A DNA stretch of 64,000 bases from positions 4,613,001 through 4,677,000 of the forward strand of contig NZ_CP010951.1 of assembly GCF_001580455.1 (NCBI RefSeq). The letters are read 5' to 3'. The DNA is from Ramlibacter tataouinensis (GTDB taxonomy: Bacteria > Pseudomonadota > Gammaproteobacteria > Burkholderiales > Burkholderiaceae_C). Shown piece by piece: positions 18,996-29,442 of this stretch. The number at the start of each line of letters is the position of its first letter. The stretch's first letter is position 1. The position numbers and the translations under genes were made by a program. Under the pieces are notes generated by a model. It was not told the origin of the DNA. It saw only the letters and a list, made by a program, of their open reading frames with translations, and made no database searches.

Positions 18996-19847
18996 ATGGC
19001 CATGGAAGTGGATGCAGAGCACCTCAGGACCTGGGTTGGCCGCAGCGAAACCACCCGCGACGTGGTGACGGCGGGGCCGGTCCGCATGCTGGCGGCGACC
19101 CTGGACCTGCCGCCCGGAGATTTGCCCGCCGAACTGCCGCCGCTGTGGCATTGGCTGTATTTCCTGCCGGCCGCGCGGCAGTCCGAGTTGGGGCCGGACG
19201 GGCATCCGCGCCGCGGCGGCTTCCTGCCGCCGGTGCCACTGCCACGCCGCATGTGGGCCGGTGGAAGACTGGAATTCATGGCACCGCTCCGGATCGGAGA
19301 GGAGATCCAGCGGAGTTCCTTCATCGAGGATGTCGAAGTGAAATCCGGCCGCACCGGGCCGCTTTGCTTCGTGCGGGTGCGCCACGAGCTCACCGGCCGG
19401 CAGGGCCTGCTGCTGCGCGAGTTCCACGACATCGTGTATCGCGGCGACACGGTGGCCGGCAGCGCGGCGCCGCAATACGAACCCGCCCCGGCCGCCGGCG
19501 CCCGGCAGCGCGTGGTCCCCGACGACGTGCTGCTGTTCCGTTACTCCGCCCTGACCTTCAACGGCCATCGCATCCACTACGACCGGCGCTACGTGACGCA
19601 GGTCGAGGGCTACCCGGGGCTGGTGGTGCACGGTCCGCTGATGGCCACCCTGCTGGCGCAGCTGGCCGTGCGCGAGTTGCCCGGGCGCAGGCCCGCGTCG
19701 TTTTCGTTCCGCGCGCTCAAGCCGGTGTTCGACCTGCATCCCTTCGACGTGTGCGGCGCGCCGCAAGGCCCGGCGGCGATAGACCTGTGGATCCGCGACT
19801 TCGAGGGCCACAAGGCCATGGCCGCGCGCATGGAGTTCGCCGAATGA
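18996..19847 (+). CDS. MaoC/FAS1-type CoA hydratase
   Basis: A 283-residue double-hotdog enzyme related to mesaconyl-C4-CoA and itaconyl-CoA hydratases. The N-terminal half is FAS1-like dehydratase domain (VVTAGPVRMLAATLDLPPGD, GGFLPPVPLPRRMWAGGRLE), and the C-terminal half carries the hydratase motif (FNGHRIHYDRRYVTQVEGYP then LVVHGPLMATLL). The presumed reaction is reversible hydration of an unsaturated C4-C5 CoA thioester. The next CoA-transferase starts 46 bases later, and a Bug receptor and acyl-CoA dehydrogenase follow, suggesting one catabolic unit for a dicarboxylate or branched acid. Confidence 0.85.
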   Translation: MAMEVDAEHLRTWVGRSETTRDVVTAGPVRMLAATLDLPPGDLPAELPPLWHWLYFLPAARQSELGPDGHPRRGGFLPPVPLPRRMWAGGRLEFMAPLRIGEEIQRSSFIEDVEVKSGRTGPLCFVRVRHELTGRQGLLLREFHDIVYRGDTVAGSAAPQYEPAPAAGARQRVVPDDVLLFRYSALTFNGHRIHYDRRYVTQVEGYPGLVVHGPLMATLLAQLAVRELPGRRPASFSFRALKPVFDLHPFDVCGAPQGPAAIDLWIRDFEGHKAMAARMEFAE

Positions 19848-19893
19848 GCTGCAGGGCCGCTCCGAAGGCCGCCGACGGGGGCGGAGGTCGTCA

Positions 19894-21081
19894 ATGAAGC
19901 CGCTCGATGGCGTGACGGTGGTCGCGCTGGAACACGCCATCGCCGCGCCCTTCGCGACCCGCCAACTGGCCGACCTGGGCGCCCGCGTGATCAAGGTGGA
20001 GCGGACCGGGGCCGGCGACTTCGCGCGCGGCTACGACACGCGCGTCAAGGGCCAGTCCTCGCACTTCGTCTGGGCCAACCGCGGCAAGGAGAGCCTCGCG
20101 CTCGACCTGAAGCAGGACGCCGCCCGCGAGGCCCTGATGCGCCTGGTGGACCGTGCCGACGTGGTGGTGCAGAACCTCGCGCCCGGCGCGGCCGAGCGCC
20201 TGGGGCTGGGCTGGGCGGCGCTTTCGGCGCGCAGGCCGTCGCTGATCCTGTGCGACATCTCCGGCTACGGCAACGATGGCCCCTATCGCGACAAGAAGGC
20301 CTACGACCTGTTGATCCAGGCCGAATCCGGCTTCCTGTCCGTGACCGGCACGCCGGGCGAAGTCGTGAAGGCCGGCATCTCGATCGCCGACATCGCCGCC
20401 GGCATGTACGCCTACACCAACGTGCTGGCGGCGCTGATCGAGCGCGGCCGCAGCGGCCGCGGCCGGCACATCGACGTCTCGATGCTGGAAGCCATGGCGG
20501 AGTGGATGGGGTATCCCCTGTACTACGCGTTCGAGGGCGCGATGCCGCCGCCGCGCGCGGGCGCCAGCCACGCGACCATCTATCCGTACGGGCCGTTCGA
20601 CTGCGGGCACGCGATCGGCCAGCCGGGCACGGTGATGCTGGGATTGCAGAACGAGCGCGAGTGGCAGCTGTTCTGCGATCGCGTGCTGGGACGCACGGAA
20701 CTCGCCGGCGATGCGCGCTTCAACACGAACTCGGTACGTTCGCAGCACCGGGGCCTGCTGCGCGCGGAGATCGACGCCGTCTTCGCCGGCCTGACGGCCG
20801 GGCAGGTGATCGAGCGGCTGGAGGCGGCACGCATCGCCAATGCCCAGGTCAACGACATGGATGGGCTGTGGTCGCATCAGCAATTGCGGGCGCGGCGGCG
20901 CTGGAGTGAAGTGGCGACGCCGGCCGGGCCGGTGGCGGCGCTCTGGCCGCCGGGCCAACGGCCGGGCGAGGCCCGCATGAATGCGGTCCCCGCGGTGGGG
21001 GAACATACCGATTTGATCCTGCGTGAGCTGGGATACGCTGACCCCGAGATTTCCGCCTTGCGTGCGAGCCAGGCGGTCTGA
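19894..21081 (+). CDS. CoA-transferase family III (CaiB/BaiF) protein
   Basis: A full-length (395-residue) family III CoA-transferase. Signatures are LDGVTVVALEHAIAAPFATR, LGARVIKVERTGAGDFARGYD, SHFVWANRGKESLALDLK, and GYGNDGPYRDKKAYDLLIQA; the candidate catalytic Asp is D166 in SIADIAAGMYAYTN. It likely activates the organic acid imported or handled by this cluster by taking CoA from succinyl-CoA or another thioester. It is very probably co-transcribed with the hydratase upstream and the receptor gene downstream (40-base gap). Confidence 0.92.
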   Translation: MKPLDGVTVVALEHAIAAPFATRQLADLGARVIKVERTGAGDFARGYDTRVKGQSSHFVWANRGKESLALDLKQDAAREALMRLVDRADVVVQNLAPGAAERLGLGWAALSARRPSLILCDISGYGNDGPYRDKKAYDLLIQAESGFLSVTGTPGEVVKAGISIADIAAGMYAYTNVLAALIERGRSGRGRHIDVSMLEAMAEWMGYPLYYAFEGAMPPPRAGASHATIYPYGPFDCGHAIGQPGTVMLGLQNEREWQLFCDRVLGRTELAGDARFNTNSVRSQHRGLLRAEIDAVFAGLTAGQVIERLEAARIANAQVNDMDGLWSHQQLRARRRWSEVATPAGPVAALWPPGQRPGEARMNAVPAVGEHTDLILRELGYADPEISALRASQAV

Positions 21082-21120
21082 TCGAGTCGAAGTCAGAGTT
21101 CCATAACAGCAGGAGACATC

Positions 21121-22095
21121 ATGAAATTCCGTCGTTGGTTCCTGGCAGGCCTGGCCGGGTTGTTCGCCGCGGGCGCATTCGCGCAAAGCGACTGGCCGGC
21201 CCGTCCGATCACCCTGGTTGTTCCCTTCGCCGCAGGCGGCCCCACCGATGTGGTGGCGCGCACGCTCGGCGCATCCATGACCAAGTCGCTCGGCCAGACC
21301 GTGGTGGTCGAGAACAAGCTCGGCGCAGGAGGCACCATCGCGGCCGGCTACGTGGCCCGCGCCACCCCGGACGGCTACACCTTCTTCATCCATCACAACG
21401 GGATGGCCACGTCCACGGCGCTGTACCGCAAGCTTTCCTACAACGCGCTCGCCGACTTCGAGTACGTGAGCCAGGCGGTGGAGGTGCCGATGACGCTGCT
21501 GGCACGCAAGGACTTCCCGGCGAGCAACCTGAGCGAGCTCGTCGCCTACGTGAAGGCGAACCAGGCCAAGATCAACCTGGCCAACGCCGGGCTGGGGGCC
21601 GTGTCGCAGCTGTGCGGCCTGCTGCTGGAGCGCGAGCTGGGCGTGAAGCTGACGGCCGTGCCGTTCCAGGGCACCGCGCCGGCGATGAACGCGCTTCTGG
21701 CCGGCCAGGTCGACGTCCTCTGCGACCAGACCACGCAGACGATTCCGCAGATCAAGGCCGGCAACGTGAAGTTCTACGGCGTGACCACGAAGAATCGCAT
21801 CAAGGCGCTGCCCGACGCACCAACCCTGGACGAGCAGGGGCTGAAGGGCTTCGAGCTGGTGGTGTGGCACGGCATCTACGCACCCAAAGGCACGCCCAAG
21901 CCGGTCCTCGACAAGATGAACCAGGCGGTGCGTGCCGCGCTGAAGGATCCGGCGGTGATCCAGCGCATGGCGGACCTGGGCGCGGAAATCGTTCCCGACA
22001 GCAAGCTCACGCCCGAGTCGCTGCAGGTGTGGCTCAAGTCCGAGATCGACAAGTGGGGGCCGATCATCAAGTCGACCGGCACTTTCGCCGACTAG
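21121..22095 (+). CDS. Bug-family (TTT-type) solute-binding receptor
   Basis: A 324-residue periplasmic binding protein of the Bug/TctC family. A signal peptide (RRWFLAGLAGLFAAGAFAQS) precedes the conserved start WPARPITLVVPFAAGGPTDV, with VVENKLGAGGTIAAGYVARA and DGYTFFIHHN further on. These receptors bind carboxylates and usually serve a tripartite tricarboxylate transporter, but Burkholderiales carry hundreds of orphan copies, and no TctA or TctB is nearby. AGGAG before the ATG fixes the start. Position inside the CoA cluster suggests the ligand is the cluster's organic acid. Confidence 0.93.
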   Translation: MKFRRWFLAGLAGLFAAGAFAQSDWPARPITLVVPFAAGGPTDVVARTLGASMTKSLGQTVVVENKLGAGGTIAAGYVARATPDGYTFFIHHNGMATSTALYRKLSYNALADFEYVSQAVEVPMTLLARKDFPASNLSELVAYVKANQAKINLANAGLGAVSQLCGLLLERELGVKLTAVPFQGTAPAMNALLAGQVDVLCDQTTQTIPQIKAGNVKFYGVTTKNRIKALPDAPTLDEQGLKGFELVVWHGIYAPKGTPKPVLDKMNQAVRAALKDPAVIQRMADLGAEIVPDSKLTPESLQVWLKSEIDKWGPIIKSTGTFAD

Positions 22096-22103
22096 GTGCA
22101 GGG

Positions 22104-23282
22104 ATGAAGGCGCTGCCGCAGGCCGACCGCTTCGGCGAATTGCGCGAGGCATTGCGCGCCGCCTGCGGCGCCTTCGATGCCGCCTATTGGCAGGGTGTCG
22201 ACGAACAGCGCGGCTACCCGGAAGCCTTCGTCGCCATGCTCACGCAGGGCGGTTGGCTGGCCGCCATGATCCCGCAGGAGTTCGGCGGCAGCGGCCTGGG
22301 CCTGGCCGAAGCCAGCGTGATCATGGAAGAGATCAACCGCTCCGGCGGCAACGCCGGCTCGTGCCATGGCCAGATGTACAACATGGGCACGCTGCTTCGG
22401 CACGGCTCCGAGGCGCAGAAGCGGCAATGGCTGCCGCGCATCGCCGCCGGTGAGGTCAGGCTGCAGTCCATGGGCGTCACCGAGCCGGCAGCCGGCACCG
22501 ACACCTCGAAGATCCGCACCACGGCCGTGAGGCGATCCGGGCCCGGCGGCGACCGCTGGGTCATCAGCGGCCAGAAGGTCTGGATCTCGCGCGTGCAGCA
22601 TTCAGACCTGATGATCCTGCTGGCGCGCACCACGCCGCTGTCGCAGGCCGCGCGCAAGACCGAAGGCATGTCGCTGTTCCTGGTCGAGGTGCAAGCCGCG
22701 CTGGCCCACGGCATGAGCGTGCGGCCGATCCGCAACATGGTCAACCACGAGACCAACGAGCTGTTCTTCGACGGCCTGGAGGTGGCGCACGAGCAGATGA
22801 TCGGTCAAGAAGGGCAGGGCTTTCGCTACATCCTCGACGGGCTCAACGCCGAGCGCACCCTGATCGCGGCCGAGTGCATAGGCGACGCCTACTGGTTCAT
22901 CGAGAAGGCCCGCCGCTATGCCAGCGAACGCGTGGTGTTCGACCGCCCGATCGGGCAGAACCAGGGGGTGCAGTTCCCGATTGCCCAGGCCTACATCGAG
23001 ACCGAGGCCGCCAACCTGATGCGCTTCGCGGCCTGCGAGCTGTTCGATGCGCACAAGCCCTGCGGAGCCGAGGCGAACATGGCGAAGTACCTCGCGGCCA
23101 AGGCCTCCTGGGAGGCCGCCGAAGCCTGCCTGCAGACGCACGGCGGCTACGGCTTCGCGGCCGAGTACGACGTGGAACGCAAGTTCCGCGAGACGCGGCT
23201 GTATCAGGTCGCGCCCATCTCGACCAACCTGATCTACTCCTACATCGCCGAGCACGTGCTCGGCTTGCCGCGCTCGTTTTAG
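22104..23282 (+). CDS. Acyl-CoA dehydrogenase family protein
   Basis: A 392-residue FAD-dependent acyl-CoA dehydrogenase. Visible are GGWLAAMIPQEFGGSGLGLA, the FAD-binding MGVTEPAAGTDTSKI and RWVISGQKVWISRV, FDRPIGQNQGVQFPIAQAYI, and near the C-terminus THGGYGFAAEYDVERKFRET. The position of the classical catalytic Glu (YEGT) is occupied by APIST, as in a subfamily common in beta-proteobacteria, so another base would be used. It starts nine bases after the Bug gene stop and is almost certainly in that operon. The dehydrogenation substrate is unknown. Confidence 0.92.
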   Translation: MKALPQADRFGELREALRAACGAFDAAYWQGVDEQRGYPEAFVAMLTQGGWLAAMIPQEFGGSGLGLAEASVIMEEINRSGGNAGSCHGQMYNMGTLLRHGSEAQKRQWLPRIAAGEVRLQSMGVTEPAAGTDTSKIRTTAVRRSGPGGDRWVISGQKVWISRVQHSDLMILLARTTPLSQAARKTEGMSLFLVEVQAALAHGMSVRPIRNMVNHETNELFFDGLEVAHEQMIGQEGQGFRYILDGLNAERTLIAAECIGDAYWFIEKARRYASERVVFDRPIGQNQGVQFPIAQAYIETEAANLMRFAACELFDAHKPCGAEANMAKYLAAKASWEAAEACLQTHGGYGFAAEYDVERKFRETRLYQVAPISTNLIYSYIAEHVLGLPRSF

Positions 23283-23285
23283 GCC

Positions 23286-24491
<1,206 letters not shown>

Positions 24492-24534
24492 TTAGGCGCC
24501 GGCGGCAGGCGGCAGCAAGGCCAGGGGAGCAGCG

Positions 24535-24573
24535 TTGTGCGATGATTGCACACCTTGCGCGATCATCGCGCAA
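24535..24573. promoter_or_regulatory. Two adjacent palindromes, probable PobR operators
   Basis: TTGCGCGAT (24555-24563), a central C, then ATCGCGCAA (24565-24573) is a perfect 9-bp palindrome. A second, imperfect copy (24535-24543 and 24545-24553) lies 20 bases earlier, about two helical turns away. The core GCGATNATCGC is close to the motif recalled for the IclR-type aromatic regulators PobR, PcaU and PcaR. Both lie in the 128-base divergent region between pobA and pobR, where they could control both genes. Confidence 0.7.
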
Positions 24574-24586
24574 CCTCTCGTTTCCC

Positions 24587-25342
24587 ATGAGCATCGCGAA
24601 AGCCGACTACATCGAGGGCATGGCCAAGGGCATGGCTGTGCTGGAGAGTTTCGACACCGAGCGACAGCGCCTGAACGCGACGCTGGCCGCGCAGCGGGCC
24701 GGCATCACCCGCGCTGCGGCCCGCCGCCACCTGCTCACGCTGGCCCACCTCGGCTACCTGGAGACCGACGGCAGCTATTTCTGGCTGGCGCCCAAGGTGC
24801 TGCGCTTCTCCGGCAGCTACCTGGCCTCGGCCCGGCTGCCGCGCGTGGTGCAGCCGACCCTGGACCGGCTGGCGGCCCAGACCGGCGAGTCCTTCTCTGC
24901 CGTGGTGCTGGAAGGGGATGCGGCGGTGATCGTCGCCCGCAGCGGGGCGGCGCGCATGCTGGCCTACGGCATGCACCTGGGCGCGCGGCTACCGGCCCAT
25001 GCCACCTCCACTGGCCGCGTGCTGCTGGCCGCGAAGGCGCGGTCCGAGTTCAACGCCTGGTTGAAGGGGCGCGAGCTGCCGCGGCTCACGGCCCGCACGA
25101 CCGTGGATGCGGCCCGGTTCCGTGAGCTGATCGAGGCGGTGCGCCAACGCGACTACTGCCTGTCGAGCGAGGAACATGAGCTGGGCGTGCTCGCGCTGGC
25201 CGTTCCCCTGCGCAACATGCAGGGGCAGACGGTGGCAGCCCTGAATGTGGTCACCACGGCCCAGCGGCCACCGCGCAGCCTGGAGACGGTCCTGCTGCCG
25301 CTGCTGCTGGAGGCTGCCCGCGAATTGCGGGCCTTGCTGTAG
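24587..25342 (+). CDS. pobR: IclR family regulator, probable PobR
   Basis: A 251-residue IclR-type regulator. The N-terminal winged helix (about residues 8-70; DYIEGMAKGMAVLESFDTER, AGITRAAARRHLLTLAHLGY) is followed by an effector-binding domain (about 80-250; LPAHATSTGRVLLAA, YCLSSEEHELGVLALAVPLR). The N-terminal IEGMAKGMAVLE segment is typical of the PobR/PcaU/PcaR subgroup, which activates 4-hydroxybenzoate or protocatechuate genes in response to the aromatic acid. Divergence from pobA across twin palindromes supports PobR. The start at 24587 is chosen from the family N-terminus. Confidence 0.9.
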   Translation: MSIAKADYIEGMAKGMAVLESFDTERQRLNATLAAQRAGITRAAARRHLLTLAHLGYLETDGSYFWLAPKVLRFSGSYLASARLPRVVQPTLDRLAAQTGESFSAVVLEGDAAVIVARSGAARMLAYGMHLGARLPAHATSTGRVLLAAKARSEFNAWLKGRELPRLTARTTVDAARFRELIEAVRQRDYCLSSEEHELGVLALAVPLRNMQGQTVAALNVVTTAQRPPRSLETVLLPLLLEAARELRALL

Positions 25343-25394
25343 CCGGCCCAGGGCCCGCCAAGCGCAGCCTTATTCGCAGGCGCGCATTAACAAA

Positions 25395-25411
25395 CAACAA
25401 CACAGTTGTTG
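25395..25411. promoter_or_regulatory. Palindrome upstream of the sulfate transport operon
   Basis: CAACAAC, a 3-base centre (ACA) and GTTGTTG form a perfect inverted repeat in the 160-base region upstream of sbp, with a second partial CAACAA to its left. AT-rich inverted repeats in this position would fit a LysR-type regulator such as CysB, encoded at 39247-40197, but no experimentally defined site is being matched. Confidence 0.4.
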
Positions 25412-25502
25412 GGAACCGCACCTGCGCTGCCGACAATCGACGTTTCGTCACCGGACCACCGTCCGCTGGGGACGCGCGCGCTTCCCAAGGGACCCAACAA
25501 TC

Positions 25503-26498
25503 ATGAATTTCAAGACCAAGACCTTCATCGCCGCCCTGGCCCTGGCCGCCAGCGGCCTGGCGCCGGCCCAGCAAAGCCTGCTGAACGTTTCCTACGATGT
25601 AGCCCGCGAGTTCTACAAGGACATCAACGCGGCCTTTGTTCCGTACTACAAGAAGACCACCGGCAAGGACGTCAAGATCGAGCAGTCGCATGCCGGTTCC
25701 AGCGCGCAGGCGCGCGCGGTGGCCGACGGTCTGGATGCCGACGTGGTGACCATGAACACCACCACCGACATCGAGTTCCTCGCCGAGAAGGGCGTGGTCG
25801 CCAAGGACTGGGCCAAGCGCTTCCCCGACAACGCGGCGCCGACCAGTTCCACCATGCTTTTCCTGGTGCGCAACGGCAATCCCAAGGGCGTCAAGGACTG
25901 GGACGACCTGATCAAGCCGGGCGTGCAGGTCGTCGTGGTCAACCCCAAGACCGGCGGCAACGGGCGCTACGCCTACCTCGCCGCCTGGGGCTACGTCAGG
26001 AAGAAGGGCGGCACCGACGCCCAGGCGCAGGAGTTCCTGACCAAGCTGTACAAGAACGTGCCGGTGCTGGCGCGCGGCGGCCGCGACGCCACGACGGCCT
26101 TCCTGCAGCGCAACACCGGCGACGTGCTGGTGACTTTCGAATCGGAAGTCGAGTCGGTGAACAAGGAATTCGGCGCCAACAAGGTGGACGTGGTCTACCC
26201 CTCGGTCAGCATCGTGGCCGAGAACCCGGTGGCCGTGGTCGAGCGCACCGTGGCCAAGAAAGGCACGGCCGATCTCGCCAAGGCCTACCTGAACTTCCTC
26301 TATTCCGATGAAGGCCAGGAAATCGCCGCCAAGCACAGCATCCGTCCGCGTTCCCAGGCGGTGCTGAAGAAGTACCCCGACACGTTCAAGCCGATCAAGC
26401 TGTTCACCGTGCAGGAGCTGTTCGGCTCGCTGTCCGAGGCGCAGAAGGTCCACTTCAACGACGGCGGCCAGTTCGACAAGATCTACACGGTCAAGTGA
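25503..26498 (+). CDS. sbp: Sulfate ABC transporter substrate-binding protein
   Basis: A 331-residue periplasmic sulfate (thiosulfate)-binding protein. The signal peptide [20 protein letters not shown] precedes the mature [20 protein letters not shown] start. [38 protein letters not shown] and [16 protein letters not shown] segments are diagnostic of the Sbp/CysP family. It is the first gene of a complete sbp-cysTWA operon, and its stop overlaps the cysT start. Expression would be expected under sulfur limitation. Confidence 0.95.
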   Translation: MNFKTKTFIAALALAASGLAPAQQSLLNVSYDVAREFYKDINAAFVPYYKKTTGKDVKIEQSHAGSSAQARAVADGLDADVVTMNTTTDIEFLAEKGVVAKDWAKRFPDNAAPTSSTMLFLVRNGNPKGVKDWDDLIKPGVQVVVVNPKTGGNGRYAYLAAWGYVRKKGGTDAQAQEFLTKLYKNVPVLARGGRDATTAFLQRNTGDVLVTFESEVESVNKEFGANKVDVVYPSVSIVAENPVAVVERTVAKKGTADLAKAYLNFLYSDEGQEIAAKHSIRPRSQAVLKKYPDTFKPIKLFTVQELFGSLSEAQKVHFNDGGQFDKIYTVK

Positions 26499-27382
26499 TG
26501 GCCGGGGCTGCCGCCAGCCTCGCTGCGCCGCTTCCGGCCGCCGCCGCTCCCGGGCGCGGCGGCAGCAAGAAGGTGCTGCCCGGCTTCAACCTCACCCTCG
26601 GCTACACGCTGCTGTACCTGAGCCTGATCGTCCTGATCCCCCTGTCGGCGCTGGTTTTCAAGACCTTCACGCTGACCGGCGCGCAGTTCTGGGATGCGAT
26701 CAGCTCGCCGCGTGTCCTGGCCTCCTACCGCCTGACCTTCGGCGCCTCGTTTGCCGCCGCGGTGGTCAATGTGGTGTTCGGGCTGCTGGTGGCCTGGGTG
26801 CTGGTGCGCTACAGCTTTCCGGGCAAGCGCATCGTCGACGCGCTGGTGGACCTGCCGTTCGCGCTGCCGACGGCGGTGGCCGGCATTTCGCTGACGGCGC
26901 TGCTGGCGGGCAATGGCTGGATCGGGCAGTACCTGGAGCCGCTGGGCATCAAGCTGGCCTTCAACCCGAACGGCGTGGTGATCGCCCTGATCTTCATCGG
27001 GCTGCCCTTCGTGGTGCGCACGGTGCAGCCGGTGCTGGAGGACACCGAGCGCGAGCTGGAGGAGGCCGCGATGTCGCTGGGCGCCACCCGCTGGCAGACC
27101 TTCAGCAAGGTGATCTTCCCCTCGATCGCGCCGGCGCTGCTCACCGGTTTCGCCATGGCTTTCGCGCGCGCGGTCGGCGAGTACGGCTCGGTGATCTTCA
27201 TCGCCGGCAACATGCCCATGGTCTCGGAAATCACGCCGCTGATCATCATCGGCAAGCTGGAGCAGTACGACTACGCCGGCGCCACTGCGGTGGCCGTGGT
27301 GATGCTGGTCATCTCTTTCATCCTGCTGCTGGTGATCAACGGCCTGCAGGTCTGGCAGCGCCGGCGCTCGGGGGCGGCATGA
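26498..27382 (+). CDS. cysT: Sulfate ABC transporter permease CysT
   Basis: A 294-residue inner-membrane permease with about six helices and the EAA loop ([20 protein letters not shown]), preceded by [14 protein letters not shown]. The N-terminus has an extra Ala/Pro/Gly-rich extension of some 25 residues before the usual start ([20 protein letters not shown]). The ATG at 26498 overlaps the sbp stop (TGATG). It forms the channel with CysW and is energised by CysA. Confidence 0.95.
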   Translation: MAGAAASLAAPLPAAAAPGRGGSKKVLPGFNLTLGYTLLYLSLIVLIPLSALVFKTFTLTGAQFWDAISSPRVLASYRLTFGASFAAAVVNVVFGLLVAWVLVRYSFPGKRIVDALVDLPFALPTAVAGISLTALLAGNGWIGQYLEPLGIKLAFNPNGVVIALIFIGLPFVVRTVQPVLEDTERELEEAAMSLGATRWQTFSKVIFPSIAPALLTGFAMAFARAVGEYGSVIFIAGNMPMVSEITPLIIIGKLEQYDYAGATAVAVVMLVISFILLLVINGLQVWQRRRSGAA

Positions 27383-28299
27383 CCACTCTGACGCAAAAGC
27401 GCGTGGTCGCCACCGAGGCGGCCTGGGTCCGCACGACGCTGATCGCGCTGGCGCTCGGCTTCCTGCTGCTGTTCCTGGTGCTGCCGCTGGCGGCGGTGTT
27501 CACCGAAGCATTGCGCAAGGGATTCGCCGCCTACCTGGACGGGCTGCGCGAACCCGACGCCTGGTCGGCCATCCGGCTGACGCTGGTCACCGCGGCCATC
27601 GCGGTGCCGCTCAACCTGGTGTTCGGCGTCGCGGCGGCCTGGTGCATTGCCAAGTACGAGTTCCGCGGCAAGGCCTTCCTCACCACGCTGGTGGACCTGC
27701 CGTTCTCGGTGTCGCCGGTGGTGGCCGGCCTGATCTACGTGCTGATCTTCGGCGCGCAGGGCTGGTTCGGGCCGTGGCTGGCGGCGCACGACATCAAGAT
27801 CATCTTCGCGGTGCCCGGGATCGTGCTGGCCACTGTCTTCGTCACCTTCCCCTTCATCGCGCGCGAGCTGATCCCGCTGATGCAGGCGCAGGGCAACGAA
27901 GAGGAGCAGGCGGCCATCGTGCTGGGCGCGAGCGGCTGGCAGACCTTCTGGCATGTGACGCTGCCCAACATCAAGTGGGGCCTGATCTACGGCGTGATCC
28001 TGTGCAATGCGCGGGCGATGGGCGAGTTCGGCGCCGTCTCGGTGGTGTCCGGCCACATCCGCGGGCAGACCAACACCATGCCGCTGCACGTGGAGATCCT
28101 CTACAACGAATACCAGTCGGTGGCTGCCTTTGCGGTGGCTTCGCTGCTGGCGCTGCTGGCCCTGGTCACCCTGGTGATCAAGTCGGTGGCGGAATGGAAG
28201 CATGAGCGAGAGATGAAGGCTGCTGCGGACCTGCCACCCGAGGCGCCCCCAACCCCGCCCTCCCCCCATGGGGGAGGGAGCAACCCAGTCAAGGCCTGA
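27379..28299 (+). CDS. cysW: Sulfate ABC transporter permease CysW
   Basis: A 306-residue permease, partner of CysT. The family N-terminal membrane segment ([20 protein letters not shown]), the [20 protein letters not shown] loop and the EAA-type loop [20 protein letters not shown] are clear. It overlaps cysT by ATGA. Its C-terminal tail after [13 protein letters not shown] is unusual: the last 25 or so residues ([16 protein letters not shown]) are encoded by one arm of the GC-rich repeat also found in ygiQ and hrpA. Confidence 0.95.
   Translation: MTTLTQKRVVATEAAWVRTTLIALALGFLLLFLVLPLAAVFTEALRKGFAAYLDGLREPDAWSAIRLTLVTAAIAVPLNLVFGVAAAWCIAKYEFRGKAFLTTLVDLPFSVSPVVAGLIYVLIFGAQGWFGPWLAAHDIKIIFAVPGIVLATVFVTFPFIARELIPLMQAQGNEEEQAAIVLGASGWQTFWHVTLPNIKWGLIYGVILCNARAMGEFGAVSVVSGHIRGQTNTMPLHVEILYNEYQSVAAFAVASLLALLALVTLVIKSVAEWKHEREMKAAADLPPEAPPTPPSPHGGGSNPVKA
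28242..28278. repeat. GC-rich repeat arm in the 3' end of cysW
   Basis: The sequence GGCGCCCCCAACCCC followed by GCCCTCCCCCCATGGGGGAG closely matches the right arm of the ygiQ and hrpA repeats. It is self-complementary (CCCTCCCCC / GGGGGAGGG). It lies inside the last codons of cysW, about 20 bases before its stop and about 25 before cysA, where it could fold in the mRNA and affect cysA translation. Confidence 0.7.
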
Positions 28300-28301
28300 A
28301 C

Positions 28302-29408
28302 ATGAGCATCGAGATCCGCAACGTCAGCAAGCGCTTCGGCGACTTCCACGCGCTGCGCGATGTGTCGCTCGACATCCAGTCCGGCGAGCTGATCGCGCTG
28401 CTGGGCCCCTCCGGATGCGGCAAGACCACGCTGCTGCGCATCATCGCCGGCCTGGAAACCGCCGACGCCGGCAACATCCTGTTTGCCGGCGAGGACACGA
28501 CCGAGGTGCACGTGCGGGAGCGCCAGGTCGGCTTCGTGTTCCAGCACTACGCGCTTTTCAGGCACATGACCGTGTTCGAGAACGTGGCGTTCGGCCTGCG
28601 GGTCAAGCCACGCGGCCAGCGCCCGTCGGAGACCCAGATCAAAAACAAGGTGCATGAGCTCCTGAAGCTGGTGCAGCTCGATTGGCTGGCCGACCGTTTC
28701 CCGGCGCAGCTGTCGGGCGGGCAGCGTCAGCGCATCGCCCTGGCGCGCGCGCTCGCGGTGGAGCCCAAGGTACTGCTGCTCGACGAACCCTTCGGCGCGC
28801 TCGACGCCAAGGTGCGCAAGGAACTGCGCCGCTGGCTGCGCCGCCTGCACGACGAGTTGCACGTGACCAGCATCTTCGTCACCCACGACCAGGAGGAAGC
28901 CCTGGAGGTTGCCGACCGGGTGGTCCTGATGAACGCCGGCAAGGTCGAGCAGGTCGGGTCGCCGCAGGAGGTGTGGGACCATCCCGCAAGTCCCTTCGTG
29001 TACGGCTTCCTGGGCGACGTCAATCTTTTCCATGGGCGCGCCCACCAAGGCGAGGTGCACCTGGAGGGCATGCAGCTCGAGTCGCCCGAGCATGCCAACG
29101 TGCAGGACGCCAAGGCATTCGCCTACGTGCGGCCACACGACCTGGATGTGCACCGGTACGCGCCGGGGGAGGGCGTGGACGCGTCGGGCCGCCCGCGCGG
29201 CATTGTGGTGCAATTGAGCCGCGCCATCGTGGTCGGACCGATCGCCAGGCTGGAACTCATCCCGGTTGGCGAGACTCCATCCGGGGGTGACGCCATCATC
29301 GAGGCGCAGATTCCTGCGCAGCAGTTCCGGGACCAGGGTTTCCGGGAAGGCGAGACGCTGGTGGTGACCCCGCGCCGTGCGCGGGTGTTCGTGGAAGGCG
29401 GTGCCTGA
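28302..29408 (+). CDS. cysA: Sulfate ABC transporter ATP-binding protein
   Basis: A 368-residue ATPase. The nucleotide-binding domain (residues 1-235) has Walker [15 protein letters not shown]-loop [20 protein letters not shown], signature [15 protein letters not shown], Walker [11 protein letters not shown] and switch His in VTHDQEEAL. The C-terminal TOBE-type domain (about 240-368) is regulatory. It closes the sbp-cysTWA operon, with only two bases between the cysW stop and its ATG. Confidence 0.96.
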   Translation: MSIEIRNVSKRFGDFHALRDVSLDIQSGELIALLGPSGCGKTTLLRIIAGLETADAGNILFAGEDTTEVHVRERQVGFVFQHYALFRHMTVFENVAFGLRVKPRGQRPSETQIKNKVHELLKLVQLDWLADRFPAQLSGGQRQRIALARALAVEPKVLLLDEPFGALDAKVRKELRRWLRRLHDELHVTSIFVTHDQEEALEVADRVVLMNAGKVEQVGSPQEVWDHPASPFVYGFLGDVNLFHGRAHQGEVHLEGMQLESPEHANVQDAKAFAYVRPHDLDVHRYAPGEGVDASGRPRGIVVQLSRAIVVGPIARLELIPVGETPSGGDAIIEAQIPAQQFRDQGFREGETLVVTPRRARVFVEGGA

Positions 29409-29442
29409 GAGCGGGGCGTCCGCCGCTCAAAGGAGGTGAGTC

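Noticed and set aside
19891..22152. 753-codon minus-strand frame
   Set aside because: It is antisense to the CoA-transferase and Bug genes; high GC leaves few stops, and the product is compositionally biased.
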